DNA of 64,000 nt from Streptomyces sp. CB02009 (GCF_001905825.1 NZ_LIVV01000010.1:367470-431469), one strand, 5' to 3'. Shown: positions 49,948 through 58,787, counted from the stretch's first letter. The notes: a model not told the origin generated them from the letters alone. Numbers and translations are program-made.

Positions 49948-51216
49948 TCACGCGCCGGCGAACTCGATCGCCGCCAGGTTCTTCTTGCCGCGCCGCAGCA
50001 CCAGCCAGCGGCCGTGCAGGAGCTCGTCCGCGGACACCTCGGCGTCCTCGGCGGTGACCTTCACGTTGTTCACGTACGCCCCGCCCTCCTTCACCGTGCG
50101 GCGCGCACCCGACTTGCTCGGGGCGAGACCGACCTCGGTGAACAGGTCGACGACCTGACCCAGCTCCGTCACCCGCGCGTGCGGCAGCTCGGACAGGGCG
50201 GCGGCCAGCGTCGCCTCGTCCAGCTCCGCCAGGTCGCCCTGGCCGAACAGCGCCTTCGACGCGTTGATGACGGCCGCGCACTGGTCCGCGCCGTGCACCA
50301 GAGCGGTCAGCTCCTCGGCCAGCGCGCGCTGCGCGGCACGGGCCTGCGGACGCTCGGCGGTCTGCTGCTCCAGCTCCTCGAGCTCCTCGCGGGACTTGAA
50401 GGACAGGATCCGCATGTACGTCGAGATGTCCCGGTCGTCCACGTTCAGCCAGAACTGGTAGAACGCGTACGGCGTCGTCATCTCCGGGTCGAGCCAGACG
50501 GCGCCGCTCTCGGTCTTGCCGAACTTGGTGCCGTCCGCCTTGACCATGAGCGGGGTCGCGAGCGCGTGCGCCTCGACCCCCGGCTCCAGGCGGTGGATCA
50601 GGTCGAGGCCGGCCACCAGGTTGCCCCACTGGTCCGAGCCGCCCTGCTGGAGCGTGCAGCCGTAGCGGCGGTACAGCTCCAGGAAGTCCATGGCCTGCAG
50701 CAGCTGGTAGCTGAACTCGGTGTAGCTGATGCCCTGCTCGGACTCCAGGCGCCGGGCGACGGAGTCCTTGGTCAGCATCTTGTTGACCCGGAAGTGCTTG
50801 CCGATGTCCCGCAGGAACTCGATCGCCGACATGCCGGCGGTCCAGTCCAGGTTGTTCACCATGACCGCGGCGTTCTCCCCCTCGAAGGAGAGGAACGGCT
50901 CGATCTGCGTCCGCAGCCGGTTCACCCAGTTCGCGACCGTCTCGGGGTCGTTCAGGGTGCGCTCGGCCGTCGGCCGAGGGTCGCCGATCTGCCCGGTGGC
51001 CCCGCCGACCAGCGCCAGCGGCCGGTGCCCGGCCTGCTGGAGCCGGCGGACGGTGAGGACCTGGACCAGGTGGCCGACGTGGAGACTGGCCGCGGTCGGG
51101 TCGAAACCGCAATAGAAGGTGACGGGACCGTCCGCGAGAGCCTTGCGCAGTGCGTCCTCATCGGTGGACTGGGCGAAGAGCCCACGCCACTTCAGCTCAT
51201 CGACGATGTCGGTCAC
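49948..51216 (-). CDS. tyrS: tyrosyl-tRNA synthetase
   Basis: This 422-residue class I synthetase charges tRNA-Tyr. It has the HIGH-type motif CGFDPTAASLHVGHLVQVL near residue 45, the tyrosine-binding QGGSDQWGN, and the KMSKS-type KFGKTESG near residue 234. A C-terminal S4-like RNA-binding domain closes the protein (PSKSGARRTVKEGGAYVNNVKV). The start is GTG at 51216. No T-box leader is seen upstream, only a 53-bp gap to the TldD/PmbA-like gene on the same strand. Confidence 0.96.
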   Translation of the reverse strand: MTDIVDELKWRGLFAQSTDEDALRKALADGPVTFYCGFDPTAASLHVGHLVQVLTVRRLQQAGHRPLALVGGATGQIGDPRPTAERTLNDPETVANWVNRLRTQIEPFLSFEGENAAVMVNNLDWTAGMSAIEFLRDIGKHFRVNKMLTKDSVARRLESEQGISYTEFSYQLLQAMDFLELYRRYGCTLQQGGSDQWGNLVAGLDLIHRLEPGVEAHALATPLMVKADGTKFGKTESGAVWLDPEMTTPYAFYQFWLNVDDRDISTYMRILSFKSREELEELEQQTAERPQARAAQRALAEELTALVHGADQCAAVINASKALFGQGDLAELDEATLAAALSELPHARVTELGQVVDLFTEVGLAPSKSGARRTVKEGGAYVNNVKVTAEDAEVSADELLHGRWLVLRRGKKNLAAIEFAGA

Positions 51217-51269
51217 GTCGTCCGTCTCCTTGTGATGCAGGTGGGAAGGGTCGTCTCAGTCTAGGTGGG

Positions 51270-52661
51270 TCAGACCCCCTTGCTGACCGAGCTCATGTTG
51301 AAGTCGGGGATCCGCAGCGCGGGCATCGCGGCCCGGGTGAACCAGTCGCTCCACTCGCGCGGCAGCGTCTTCTCCGTACGGCCCGCCTCGGAGGCCCGCG
51401 ACAGCAGGTCCACCGGCGACTCGTTGAACCGGAAGTTGTTCACCTCGCCGACCACCTCGCCGTTCTCGACGAGGTAGACGCCGTCGCGGGTCAGTCCGGT
51501 GAGCAGCAGCGTCGCCGGGTCGACCTCGCGGATGTACCAGAGGCAGGTGAGGAGCAGACCGCGCTCCGTCGAGGCGACCATCTCCTCCAGGGAGCGCTCG
51601 CCACCGCCGTCCAGGATCAGGTTCCCCGCTCCGGGCGCCACCGGCAGCCCGGTGAGCCCCGCCGTGTGCCGGGTGGTGATCAGACGGTCCAGCTTCCCGT
51701 CGCGCACCCAGTCCGTCGGCGCGATCGGCAGACCGTTGTCGAAGACGGAGGAGTCGTCGCCCGAGGAGTGCGCGATGACGAACGGCGCGGACTCCAGGCC
51801 CGGCTCGTTCGGGTCGCTGCGCAGGGTCAGCGGCAGCGGGGACAGGGTCTCGCCGAGCCGGGTGCCGCCACCGGGCTTGGAGAAGACCGTACGGCCCTCG
51901 ACCGCGTCCCGGGCCGTGGAGGACCACAGCTGGTAGATCAGCAGGTCGGCCACGGCCGTCGGCGGCAGCAGCGTCTCGTACCGCCCGGCGGGCAGCTCGA
52001 TCCGGCGCTCCGCCCAGCCGAGGCGGGTCGCCAGCTCGGCGTCGAGCGCGGCCGGGTCGACGTCCTTGAAGTCCCGCGTCGAGCGGCCGGCCCAGGCGGA
52101 GCGCGAGCGGTCCGGGGACTTGGCGTTCAGCTCCAGGGTGCCGTTGGGCTGGTCGTGGCGGAGCCGCAGACCCGTGGACGTCCCCAGATAGGTGGAGGTC
52201 AGCTCGTGGTTGGCGAAGCCGTAGAGCTCACGGCCGCCGGCCCGGGCGCGGGCGAAGGCCTCGCCGAGCGCCGGCGCGAAGTCGGCGAACACGGCGGAGG
52301 AGGTCTCCGCGGGCGCGTCCGTGAAGTCGGGCGACGCGGGCACGTCGGTCACCAGCGGCTGGGCGTCCTCGGCGGGCCCGGCGGCCCGCGCGGCGGCCTC
52401 GGCGGCCCGCACCAGGGGCTCCAGGTCGTCGACGGTCACGGCGGACCGCGACACGACACCGGACGCGGTGCCCTGGGCGCCGTCGACGGTCGCGATGACG
52501 GTGAGCGTACGGCCGCGGGTGACGCCGTTGGTGGTGAGCGCGTTGCCCGCCCAGCGCAGATTGGCCGAGGACTCCTCGTCGGCGACGACGACACACCCGT
52601 CGGCACGGGACAGCTCGAGGGCCCGCTCGACGATCTCGTACGGCTTGCTGACGCGGCTCAT
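51270..52661 (-). CDS. TldD/PmbA family metallopeptidase subunit, PmbA (TldE)-like
   Basis: This 463-residue protein is the subunit of a TldD/TldE-type pair that lacks the zinc motif. Family segments include RWAGNALTTNGVTRGRTLTVIATVDG, AGRYETLLPPTAVADLLIYQL, ITTRHTAGLTGLPVAPGAGNLILDGG and LLLTCLWYIREVDPATLLLTGLTRDGVYLVENGEV. In bacteria the pair degrades unfolded or modified peptides and can mature ribosomal peptides. The ATG overlaps the TldD stop by four bases, matching the expected heterodimer. Confidence 0.9.
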   Translation of the reverse strand: MSRVSKPYEIVERALELSRADGCVVVADEESSANLRWAGNALTTNGVTRGRTLTVIATVDGAQGTASGVVSRSAVTVDDLEPLVRAAEAAARAAGPAEDAQPLVTDVPASPDFTDAPAETSSAVFADFAPALGEAFARARAGGRELYGFANHELTSTYLGTSTGLRLRHDQPNGTLELNAKSPDRSRSAWAGRSTRDFKDVDPAALDAELATRLGWAERRIELPAGRYETLLPPTAVADLLIYQLWSSTARDAVEGRTVFSKPGGGTRLGETLSPLPLTLRSDPNEPGLESAPFVIAHSSGDDSSVFDNGLPIAPTDWVRDGKLDRLITTRHTAGLTGLPVAPGAGNLILDGGGERSLEEMVASTERGLLLTCLWYIREVDPATLLLTGLTRDGVYLVENGEVVGEVNNFRFNESPVDLLSRASEAGRTEKTLPREWSDWFTRAAMPALRIPDFNMSSVSKGV

Positions 52662-54181
52662 CGCCCGGCCTCCTGCGTCGTGTTGAGGATGTTGACGCCC
52701 CGGAAGAGGGCGGAGGGGCAGCCGTGGGAGACCGCGGCGACCTGGCCCGGCTGGGCCTTGCCGCAGTTGAAGGCGCCGCCGAGCACGTACGTCTGCGGGC
52801 CTCCGACCTGCTCCATCGAGCCCCAGAAGTCGGTGGTCGTGGCCTGGTAGGCCACATCCCGCAGCTGTCCGGCGAGCCGCCCGTTCTCGATGCGGAAGAA
52901 GCGCTGCCCGGTGAACTGGAAGTTGTAGCGCTGCATGTCGATCGACCAGGACCGGTCGCCGACCACGTAGATGCCGCGCTCCACACCCCCGATCAGGTCC
53001 TCGGTCGACAGACCGCCCGGATCCGGCTGGAGCGAGACGTTCGCCATCCGCTGCACCGGCACGTGCGCGGGGGAGTCGGCGAAGGCGCAGCCGTTCGACC
53101 GGCCGAGGCCGGTGAGCTTCGCGATCCGCCGGTCCAGCTGGTAGCCGACGAGCGTGCCGTCCTTCACCAGGTCCCAGCTCTGCGCCTCGACGCCCTCGTC
53201 GTCGAACCCGACGGTCGCGAGACCGTGCTCGGCGGTCCTGTCGCCCGTCACGTTCATGATCGAGGAGCCGTACGCCAGCTTGCCCAGCTGGTCGAAGGTC
53301 GCGAAGGAGGTGCCCGCGTAGGCCGCCTCGTAGCCGAGCGCCCGGTCCAGCTCGGTGGCGTGCCCGATCGACTCGTGGATGGTCAGCCAGAGGTTCGACG
53401 GGTCGACGACCAGGTCGTACCGGCCCGCCTCGACGCTCGGCGCCCGCATCTTCTCGGCGAGCAGCGCCGGAATCTCGTCCAGCTCCTTGTCCCAGTCCCA
53501 GCCGGTGCCCGTCAGGTACTCCCAGCCCCGCCCGACCGGCGGCGCGATCGTCCGCATCGAGTCGAACTCGCCGGTCGTCTCGTCGACGGCGACGGCCGTG
53601 AGCTGCGGGTGCAGCCGCACCCGCTGCTGGGTGGTCACGGTGCCGGCGGTGTCCGCGTAGAACTTGTTCTCGTGGACGGTGAGCAGTGAGGCGTCCACGT
53701 GCGCCACGCCCTCCGCCCGCAGCAGCCGGGAGCTCCAGTCGGCGAGCAGCGCGCTCTTCTCCTCGCCGGGGACGGAGAAGGGGTCGATCTCGTACGAGGA
53801 GATCCAGGTGCGCTCCTCGTGCACCGGCTCCGCCGCGAGCTCGACGCGCTCGTCGGAGCCGGCCGCCGCGATCACCTTGGCGGACAGCTTCGCCATGGCG
53901 ACCGCCTGCGAGGCGACCTTCGCGGCCCCGTCCATGGTCAGGTCGACCCCGGAGGCGAAGCCCCAGGCCCCGCCGTGCACCACCCGCACCGCGTATCCCA
54001 GGTCCGTGGTGTCGGAGGAGCCGGACGGTTTGGCGTCGCGCAGCCGCCAGGAGGCGCTGCGCACCCGCTCCAGGCGGAAGTCCGCGTGCTCGGCGCCGAG
54101 CGCGCGCGCTCGGGCGAGCGCCGCGTCGGCGAGCGCCCGCAGGGGCAGCGCGACGAACGAAGGGTCGATCTGGTGGACCAC
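52658..54181 (-). CDS. tldD: TldD family metallopeptidase, catalytic subunit
   Basis: This 507-residue protein carries the zinc motif HESIGHATELD at about residues 270-280, used by TldD to clamp and cleave unfolded peptides as a TldD/TldE heterodimer. The C-terminal half has the conserved metal-binding block QYNFQFTGQRFFRIENGRLAGQLRDVAYQ, found as RYNFQFTG here. The GTG at 54181 with GAGG six bases upstream gives VVHQIDPSFVALPLRAL. It is the first gene of the pair and is divergent from fabG. Confidence 0.92.
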   Translation of the reverse strand: MVHQIDPSFVALPLRALADAALARARALGAEHADFRLERVRSASWRLRDAKPSGSSDTTDLGYAVRVVHGGAWGFASGVDLTMDGAAKVASQAVAMAKLSAKVIAAAGSDERVELAAEPVHEERTWISSYEIDPFSVPGEEKSALLADWSSRLLRAEGVAHVDASLLTVHENKFYADTAGTVTTQQRVRLHPQLTAVAVDETTGEFDSMRTIAPPVGRGWEYLTGTGWDWDKELDEIPALLAEKMRAPSVEAGRYDLVVDPSNLWLTIHESIGHATELDRALGYEAAYAGTSFATFDQLGKLAYGSSIMNVTGDRTAEHGLATVGFDDEGVEAQSWDLVKDGTLVGYQLDRRIAKLTGLGRSNGCAFADSPAHVPVQRMANVSLQPDPGGLSTEDLIGGVERGIYVVGDRSWSIDMQRYNFQFTGQRFFRIENGRLAGQLRDVAYQATTTDFWGSMEQVGGPQTYVLGGAFNCGKAQPGQVAAVSHGCPSALFRGVNILNTTQEAGR

Positions 54182-54320
54182 GAGCGGCCTCGCTCTCGGT
54201 GATCGGAAGGCTGGGGTCGAGCAGGGATGGAGCTGTCGTTGATCTGCCACGGAAGTCAATCACGGGACGGCACGCGGGGTCGGCGCATTACCGACGCCCG
54301 GCGACCTGAGCTGTAGGGAC

Positions 54321-54350
54321 CCGACAGTGACACCCGGGTGCCACTGTCGG
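54321..54350. promoter_or_regulatory. 30-nt near-perfect palindrome upstream of fabG
   Basis: CCGACAGTG at 54321 and CACTGTCGG at 54342 flank CACCCGGGTG, so the full 30 bases are palindromic except for one mismatched pair. It lies 74 bases upstream of the fabG start in the tldD-fabG divergent region and could be an operator. Confidence 0.6.
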
Positions 54351-54423
54351 AGGTCGATTCCTCATGTCGGGGGCGATACCGATAGGTTTTCGGCTACCAG
54401 ACCGCTATCGAAAGGGTGATCCG

Positions 54424-55140
54424 TTGAGCCGCTCGGTTCTCGTCACCGGAGGAAACCGGGGCATCGGCCTCGCCATCGCCCGCGCGTTCGCCGAGTCCGG
54501 CGACAAGGTCGCGATCACGTACCGCTCCGGCGATCCCGCCGAGCTCGAGAAGGCCGGTCTCCTGGCCGTCAAGTGCGACATCACCGACGGCGAGCAGGTG
54601 GAGCAGGCGTACAAGGAGATCGAGGAGAAGCACGGTCCGGTGGAGGTCCTCGTGGCCAACGCCGGCGTGACGAAGGACCAGCTCCTCATGCGCATGTCCG
54701 AGGAGGACTTCACCTCCGTCGTCGACACCAACCTCACCGGCACCTTCCGGGTCGTCAAGCGCTCCAACCGCGGGATGCTGCGCGCCAAGAAGGGCCGCGT
54801 CGTCCTGATCTCCTCGGTCGTCGGGCTGCTGGGCTCCGCGGGCCAGGCGAACTACGCCGCCTCCAAGGCCGGCCTGGTGGGCTTCGCCCGCTCCCTCGCG
54901 CGTGAACTGGGCTCCCGCAACATCACCTTCAACGTCGTCGCCCCTGGTTTCGTCGACACCGACATGACCGCGGTGCTCACCGACGAGCAGCGCGCGGGCA
55001 TCGTGTCCCAGGTGCCGCTGGGCCGCTACGCCCAGCCGGAGGAGATCGCCGCCGCGGTGAAGTTCCTCGCCTCCGACGACGCCTCGTACATCACTGGAGC
55101 CGTCATCCCGGTTGACGGCGGATTGGGCATGGGTCACTGA
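54424..55140 (+). CDS. fabG: 3-oxoacyl-ACP reductase FabG
   Basis: This 238-residue SDR is the NADPH-dependent ketoacyl-ACP reductase of type II fatty acid synthesis. It has TGGNRGIGLAIA near residue 8, ANAGVT, the catalytic Ser/Tyr/Lys in LISSVVGLLGSAGQANYAASKAG, and the FabG end ITGAVIPVDGGLGMGH. The TTG at 54424 is the likely start, with AAAGGGTG upstream. The enoyl reductase gene follows after two bases, the same pairing as mabA-inhA in mycobacteria. Confidence 0.93.
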   Translation: MSRSVLVTGGNRGIGLAIARAFAESGDKVAITYRSGDPAELEKAGLLAVKCDITDGEQVEQAYKEIEEKHGPVEVLVANAGVTKDQLLMRMSEEDFTSVVDTNLTGTFRVVKRSNRGMLRAKKGRVVLISSVVGLLGSAGQANYAASKAGLVGFARSLARELGSRNITFNVVAPGFVDTDMTAVLTDEQRAGIVSQVPLGRYAQPEEIAAAVKFLASDDASYITGAVIPVDGGLGMGH

Positions 55141-55142
55141 CC

Positions 55143-55919
55143 ATGAGCGGAATTCTCGAGGGCAAGCGCATCCTCATCACCGGTGTGCTGATGGAGTCCT
55201 CCATCGCCTTCCACACCGCGAAGCTGGCCCAGGAGCAGGGCGCGGAGATCATCCTCACCGCCTGGCCGCGGCCGACGCTGACCGAGCGCATCGCCAAGAA
55301 GCTGCCCCACCCCGACAAGGTGAAGGTCCTGGAGCTCGACGTCTCGAACGACGAGCACCTCGCCCGCCTGGAGGGCCAGGTCCGCGAGCACCTGGGCGAC
55401 CGCCTCGACGGCATCGTGCACTCCATCGGCTTCGCGCCGCAGGACGCGCTCGGCGGCAACTTCCTCAACACCCCGTTCGAGTCCGTGGCCACCGCCATGC
55501 ACGTCTCGGCCTTCTCCCTGAAGTCGCTGACGATGGCGCTGCTGCCGCTGATGAGCGAGGGCGGCTCGGTCGTCGGCCTCACCTTCGACGCGAAGTTCGC
55601 CTGGCCGCAGTACGACTGGATGGGCCCGGCCAAGGCCGCCCTGGAGGCCACCAGCCGCTACATGGCCCGTGACCTGGGCAAGCAGAACATCCGCTGCAAC
55701 CTGATCTCGGCGGGCCCGATCGGCTCGATGGCCGCGAAGTCGATCCCCGGCTTCGGCGAGCTGGCGGCCGTGTGGGACAGCCGTTCCCCGCTGCAGTGGG
55801 AGCTCTCGGACCCGGAGCCGGCCGGCCGCGGTGTCGTCGCGCTGCTCTCGGACTGGTTCCCGAAGACCACGGGCGAGATCGTCCACGTGGACGGCGGCCT
55901 GCACGCCATCGGCGCGTAA
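55143..55919 (+). CDS. fabI: enoyl-ACP reductase FabI/InhA
   Basis: This 258-residue NADH-dependent enzyme reduces enoyl-ACP in the last step of each fatty acid elongation cycle. It has the atypical SDR cofactor segment ITGVLMESSIAFHTAKLAQ, HSIGFAPQDALGG, and the catalytic YxxxxxxK form FAWPQYDWMGPAKAALEA. The length and the SAGPIGSMAAKSIPGF loop match InhA-type proteins. It lies two bases after fabG and ends before a hairpin at 55943. Confidence 0.94.
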   Translation: MSGILEGKRILITGVLMESSIAFHTAKLAQEQGAEIILTAWPRPTLTERIAKKLPHPDKVKVLELDVSNDEHLARLEGQVREHLGDRLDGIVHSIGFAPQDALGGNFLNTPFESVATAMHVSAFSLKSLTMALLPLMSEGGSVVGLTFDAKFAWPQYDWMGPAKAALEATSRYMARDLGKQNIRCNLISAGPIGSMAAKSIPGFGELAAVWDSRSPLQWELSDPEPAGRGVVALLSDWFPKTTGEIVHVDGGLHAIGA

Positions 55920-55942
55920 CCGCCGCTCGTTCGAGCCACAGG

Positions 55943-55978
55943 GCCGTGTGCCCGTCCCGAAGGGGGCGGACACACGGC
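55943..55978 (+). terminator. hairpin after fabI
   Basis: GCCGTGTG at 55943-55950 pairs with CACACGGC at 55971-55978, and the GC-rich interior can extend the stem imperfectly. It ends the fabG-fabI operon. Confidence 0.7.
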
Positions 55979-56082
55979 GTTCGCCGTTCCGCAACCCCTG
56001 CCCGACTCGAAAAGTAGAGCGAACCACCCCAGACTGGGGCAGAGCGTGATGCTTCTGCTGCTGACGGGGAGGAGGTACGGGC

Positions 56083-56490
56083 ATGCGTGCGATACGACAC
56101 GGCTTCGGCGCGTTCGTCTCCGTCGCCGTACTGCTCACCGGGATCGCCGTCGCCGCCGAGGTGCGGGCCGCGCCTGCCCCGGCCGAGGAACCCCCCGCCG
56201 CCGCGGCGGCCGAGGAGCCGGAGAACTTCGGCGCCTCCTGCAGCACCGTCGTCCGGGGCTCCACCGTCACCGCCCACTGCCGGAACCCCTACCCCCGCAC
56301 CGACCGGGTCCGGCTCCACGTCGAGTGCGAGCGCTGGTGGGACGTCGACTCCGACAGCGCCCCCGTGGAGGTCGGCCCCGCCGACTACGGCGAACTCACC
56401 GCACGCTGCTGGAAGGAGGTCCGGTCCGCCTGGATCACCCACCAGCCGGCGGACCAGGCTCCCGATCCGACTCCGGTACGGGGCTCCTGA
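56083..56490 (+). CDS. small secreted hypothetical protein
   Basis: This 135-residue protein has a signal peptide (FVSVAVLLTGIAVAAEVRAAPA), an Ala/Pro/Glu-rich segment and a compact domain with four cysteines (FGASCSTV, TAHCRNP, VECERWWD, ARCWKE), probably two disulfides outside the cell. No family is recognised. GGGGAGGAGG precedes the ATG. Its 3' end overlaps the opposing GntR gene by 56 bases. Confidence 0.75.
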   Translation: MRAIRHGFGAFVSVAVLLTGIAVAAEVRAAPAPAEEPPAAAAAEEPENFGASCSTVVRGSTVTAHCRNPYPRTDRVRLHVECERWWDVDSDSAPVEVGPADYGELTARCWKEVRSAWITHQPADQAPDPTPVRGS

Positions 56491-57148
56491 GGCACATGTA
56501 GGGGTAGCCGGCCGCCTCCGCGCCGGCCCGCTCGGCCTCGCCCTCCCGGATCGCGTCCACCAGGCGCCCGTGGTCCATCCAGTTCTCCGGCCGGAGCTCC
56601 TGCCCGACGTCGTCGCGCAGCCACTCCCGCAGCAGGTCGCCCAGGTCCGCGTAGAGCTCGGTCAGCACCTCGTTGCCCGAGGCGGCGACGACCGCGTGGT
56701 GGAAGGTCGCGTCGGCGCTGACGAACCGCTCCGCGTCTCCCGACTCCCACGCCTCCTCCCGGCGGAGGAGCAGCGTGTCGAGCTGCTTCAGGTCCCGCTC
56801 GGTGCGCCGCGCGGCCGCGAGCCGGGCCGCGGCGGACTCCAGGGTCGAGCGCAGCTCGGCGACGTGTCGGGGGTCGGAGCCGGCGAAGCGGCGGTGCATG
56901 ACGCCCGCCAGCTCGCTGGTGGCGATGACGTACGTCCCGGAACCCTGGCGGATGTCGAGGAGCCCGTTGTGCGCGAGCGCCCGCACCGCCTCGCGCACGG
57001 TGTTGCGGGCCACGCCCAGCTGCTCGACCAGCTCGGGTTCGGTCGGGATGCGTGAACCCACCGGCCACTCGCCGGAGGTGATCTGGTTCCGCAGCTCGGC
57101 GATCACCTGATCGGAGAGGCCTGCGCGCCGGGGGTGGCCGAGGGCCAT
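56435..57148 (-). CDS. GntR/FadR subfamily transcriptional regulator
   Basis: This 237-residue regulator has an N-terminal winged helix (LSDQVIAELRNQITSGEWPVGSRIPTEPELVEQLGVARNTVREAVRALAHNGLLDIRQGSGTYV) and an all-helical FCD domain with the metal/ligand residues in DATFHHAVVAASGN. Many such regulators sense carboxylic acids. The ATG is at 57148. It is divergent from the MFS transporter at 57230, and palindromes in the 81-base gap are probable binding sites. The predicted 3' end overlaps the secreted-protein gene by 56 bases. Confidence 0.9.
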   Translation of the reverse strand: MALGHPRRAGLSDQVIAELRNQITSGEWPVGSRIPTEPELVEQLGVARNTVREAVRALAHNGLLDIRQGSGTYVIATSELAGVMHRRFAGSDPRHVAELRSTLESAAARLAAARRTERDLKQLDTLLLRREEAWESGDAERFVSADATFHHAVVAASGNEVLTELYADLGDLLREWLRDDVGQELRPENWMDHGRLVDAIREGEAERAGAEAAGYPYMCLRSPVPESDREPGPPAGG

Positions 57149-57190
57149 GGAGCACCTTCCCATTCGTTCGGGTCGCCCAAGTCGTTCGGG

Positions 57191-57223
57191 ATTGGACAAC
57201 CAATCATCCCATGATTCTATGAT
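57191..57223 (+). promoter_or_regulatory. leaderless promoter with overlapping operator for the MFS gene
   Basis: TATGAT at 57218-57223 is a near-consensus -10 that ends six bases before the ATG at 57230, so the mRNA is probably leaderless. ATTGGACAACCAAT at 57191-57204 is a palindrome covering the expected -35 position (GGACAA at 57194). Direct ATGAT repeats at 57211 and 57219 also occur. The GntR protein next door is the likely ligand. Confidence 0.7.
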
Positions 57224-57229
57224 GACCTC

Positions 57230-58603
57230 ATGCCTGACGAGCCGAAGACCCTCGACCCCACCGCACGACCGGCCACGACCACCGTTCCGGGAGCCGCCAC
57301 GGCCCCGCCCGGAGCCGCCGTCGCCGGCGATTCTCCCGCACGGGCACGGGCGCAGCGCTGGACCCTCGGCCTCGTCACCGTCGGACTCGTCCTGGCCGCG
57401 CTGAACCTGCGCCCGGCCATCACCAGCCTCGGCGCCCTCCTCGAAGAGGTCAGCGCGGACCTCCACATGAGCGGCACCGTCGCCGGCGTCCTCACCTCGG
57501 TCCCGCCGCTCTGCTTCGCCGTCTTCGGCATCACGGCCCCGCGCCTCGCCCGCCGCTTCGGCCCCGCCGCCGTGGTCTGCGCGGGCATGGCCGCGATCTT
57601 CGCCGGCCTGGTCCTGCGCCCCCTCGCCGGCGGCACCGTCGGCTTCCTCGCCGCCAGCGCCCTCGCCCTCATGGGCATCGCCGTCAGCAACGTCCTGATG
57701 CCGGTCATCGTCAAGCGGTACTTCCCCGACCGCATCGGCAGCATGACCGGCCTCTACTCCATGGCCCTCGCCCTCGGCACCTCCGTCGCCGCGGCCGCGA
57801 CCGTCCCCATGACCGCCGCCCTCGGCGGCGACTGGCGCATCGGCCTCGGCGTCTGGGCGGCCGTCGCCGCGCTGGCCGTCCTGCCCTGGCTCCCGCTCGT
57901 CCGCGACCGCGACCGCGCCACCCCGGAGAGCGGGACGACCGCCGCCGGGTCCGCGGGCGCCGCCGCGACCTCCGCGACCTCCGCGACCTCCGCGACCGGG
58001 GCGGCCGCCGCCGCGACCGCCGCCCCGCGCATCACCCGCAGCCGCACCGCCTGGGCCCTCGGCTGCTACTTCGGCCTCCAGGCCACCGGCGCCTACATCA
58101 CCATGGGATGGATGCCGCAGATCTTCCGCGACTCCGGCGTCCCCGCCTCCACCGCCGGCGTGCTCCTCGCCGTCACCATGGTCATGGGCGTCCCGCTCGC
58201 CTTCGTGATCCCCCGGCTCGCCACCCGTATGAAGAACCAGGGCCCGATCGTCGTCGCCCTCGGCCTCTGCGGCCTCGCCGGCTACACCGGCCTCTTCCTC
58301 GCCCCCGCCGGCGGCGCCTGGGTCTGGGCGGTGCTCCTCGGCGTCTCCAACTGCTCCTTCCCGCTCGCCCTCACGATGATCGGCATGCGCTCGCGCACCG
58401 GCGCCGGAGTCGTCCGGCTCTCCGCCTTCGCCCAGAGCGTCGGCTACCTCATCTCCATCCCCGGCCCCCTCCTCGTCGGCGTGCTCTACCAGCACAGCGG
58501 CGGCTGGGGACTCCCGATCGCCCTGATGGGCGGGCTCATGGTGCCGCAGATGATCGTGGGAACCCTGGCGGGCAGGGACCGGACCGTCGAGGACGAATCC
58601 TGA
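57230..58603 (+). CDS. MFS transporter, CynX/NimT family
   Basis: This 457-residue permease has 12 predicted helices: LNLRPAITSLGALLEEVSADLHMSG near the start and VSNVLMPVIVKRYFPDRIGSMTGLYSMALALG in the middle are CynX/NimT hallmarks. The central loop carries an Ala/Thr/Ser repeat (about residues 225-262, AATSATSATSATGAA). The family moves cyanate, nitroimidazole-like compounds or other small anions. It is divergent from GntR and is followed after 17 bases by a 38-residue microprotein on the same strand. Confidence 0.88.
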   Translation: MPDEPKTLDPTARPATTTVPGAATAPPGAAVAGDSPARARAQRWTLGLVTVGLVLAALNLRPAITSLGALLEEVSADLHMSGTVAGVLTSVPPLCFAVFGITAPRLARRFGPAAVVCAGMAAIFAGLVLRPLAGGTVGFLAASALALMGIAVSNVLMPVIVKRYFPDRIGSMTGLYSMALALGTSVAAAATVPMTAALGGDWRIGLGVWAAVAALAVLPWLPLVRDRDRATPESGTTAAGSAGAAATSATSATSATGAAAAATAAPRITRSRTAWALGCYFGLQATGAYITMGWMPQIFRDSGVPASTAGVLLAVTMVMGVPLAFVIPRLATRMKNQGPIVVALGLCGLAGYTGLFLAPAGGAWVWAVLLGVSNCSFPLALTMIGMRSRTGAGVVRLSAFAQSVGYLISIPGPLLVGVLYQHSGGWGLPIALMGGLMVPQMIVGTLAGRDRTVEDES

Positions 58604-58620
58604 GATGCGAGACTGTCGGC

Positions 58621-58737
58621 ATGCCAGTTCTCGAACCCAATCCCCCGAACGGCCAGAAGAAGCTGCTCATCGTCTTCGGCGCGATGATCGGCATCACGGT
58701 CGTCATCGGCTTCATCGCCTCGTTCGCCTCCCCGTGA
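58621..58737 (+). CDS. 38-residue membrane microprotein (SGM_5486-type transporter-associated protein)
   Basis: The ATG at 58621 encodes MPVLEPNPPNGQKKLLIVFGAMIG and continues as one transmembrane helix ending SFASP. It lies 17 bases after the MFS gene. I recall a family named after SGM_5486 described as transporter-associated that fits this size and place. It is too short for standard gene calling. It might be a small accessory subunit of the permease. Confidence 0.8.
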   Translation: MPVLEPNPPNGQKKLLIVFGAMIGITVVIGFIASFASP

Positions 58738-58760
58738 CGCCCGCTCGGCACGCACGTGGT

Positions 58761-58787
58761 GGGGTTAACCCCCGTATCCCCTAGGGG
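58761..58787. promoter_or_regulatory. two adjacent palindromes upstream of a small membrane protein
   Basis: GGGGTTAACCCC at 58761-58772 and CCCCTAGGGG at 58778-58787 are both perfect palindromes five bases apart. They lie about 105 bases upstream of the gene at 58893. They could be regulator sites or terminator stems for the microprotein transcript. Confidence 0.5.

Noticed and set aside
52658..54259. tldD start at 54259 giving an extra 26 residues
   Set aside because: The added residues do not resemble the family, and the GTG at 54181 has GAGG at good spacing.
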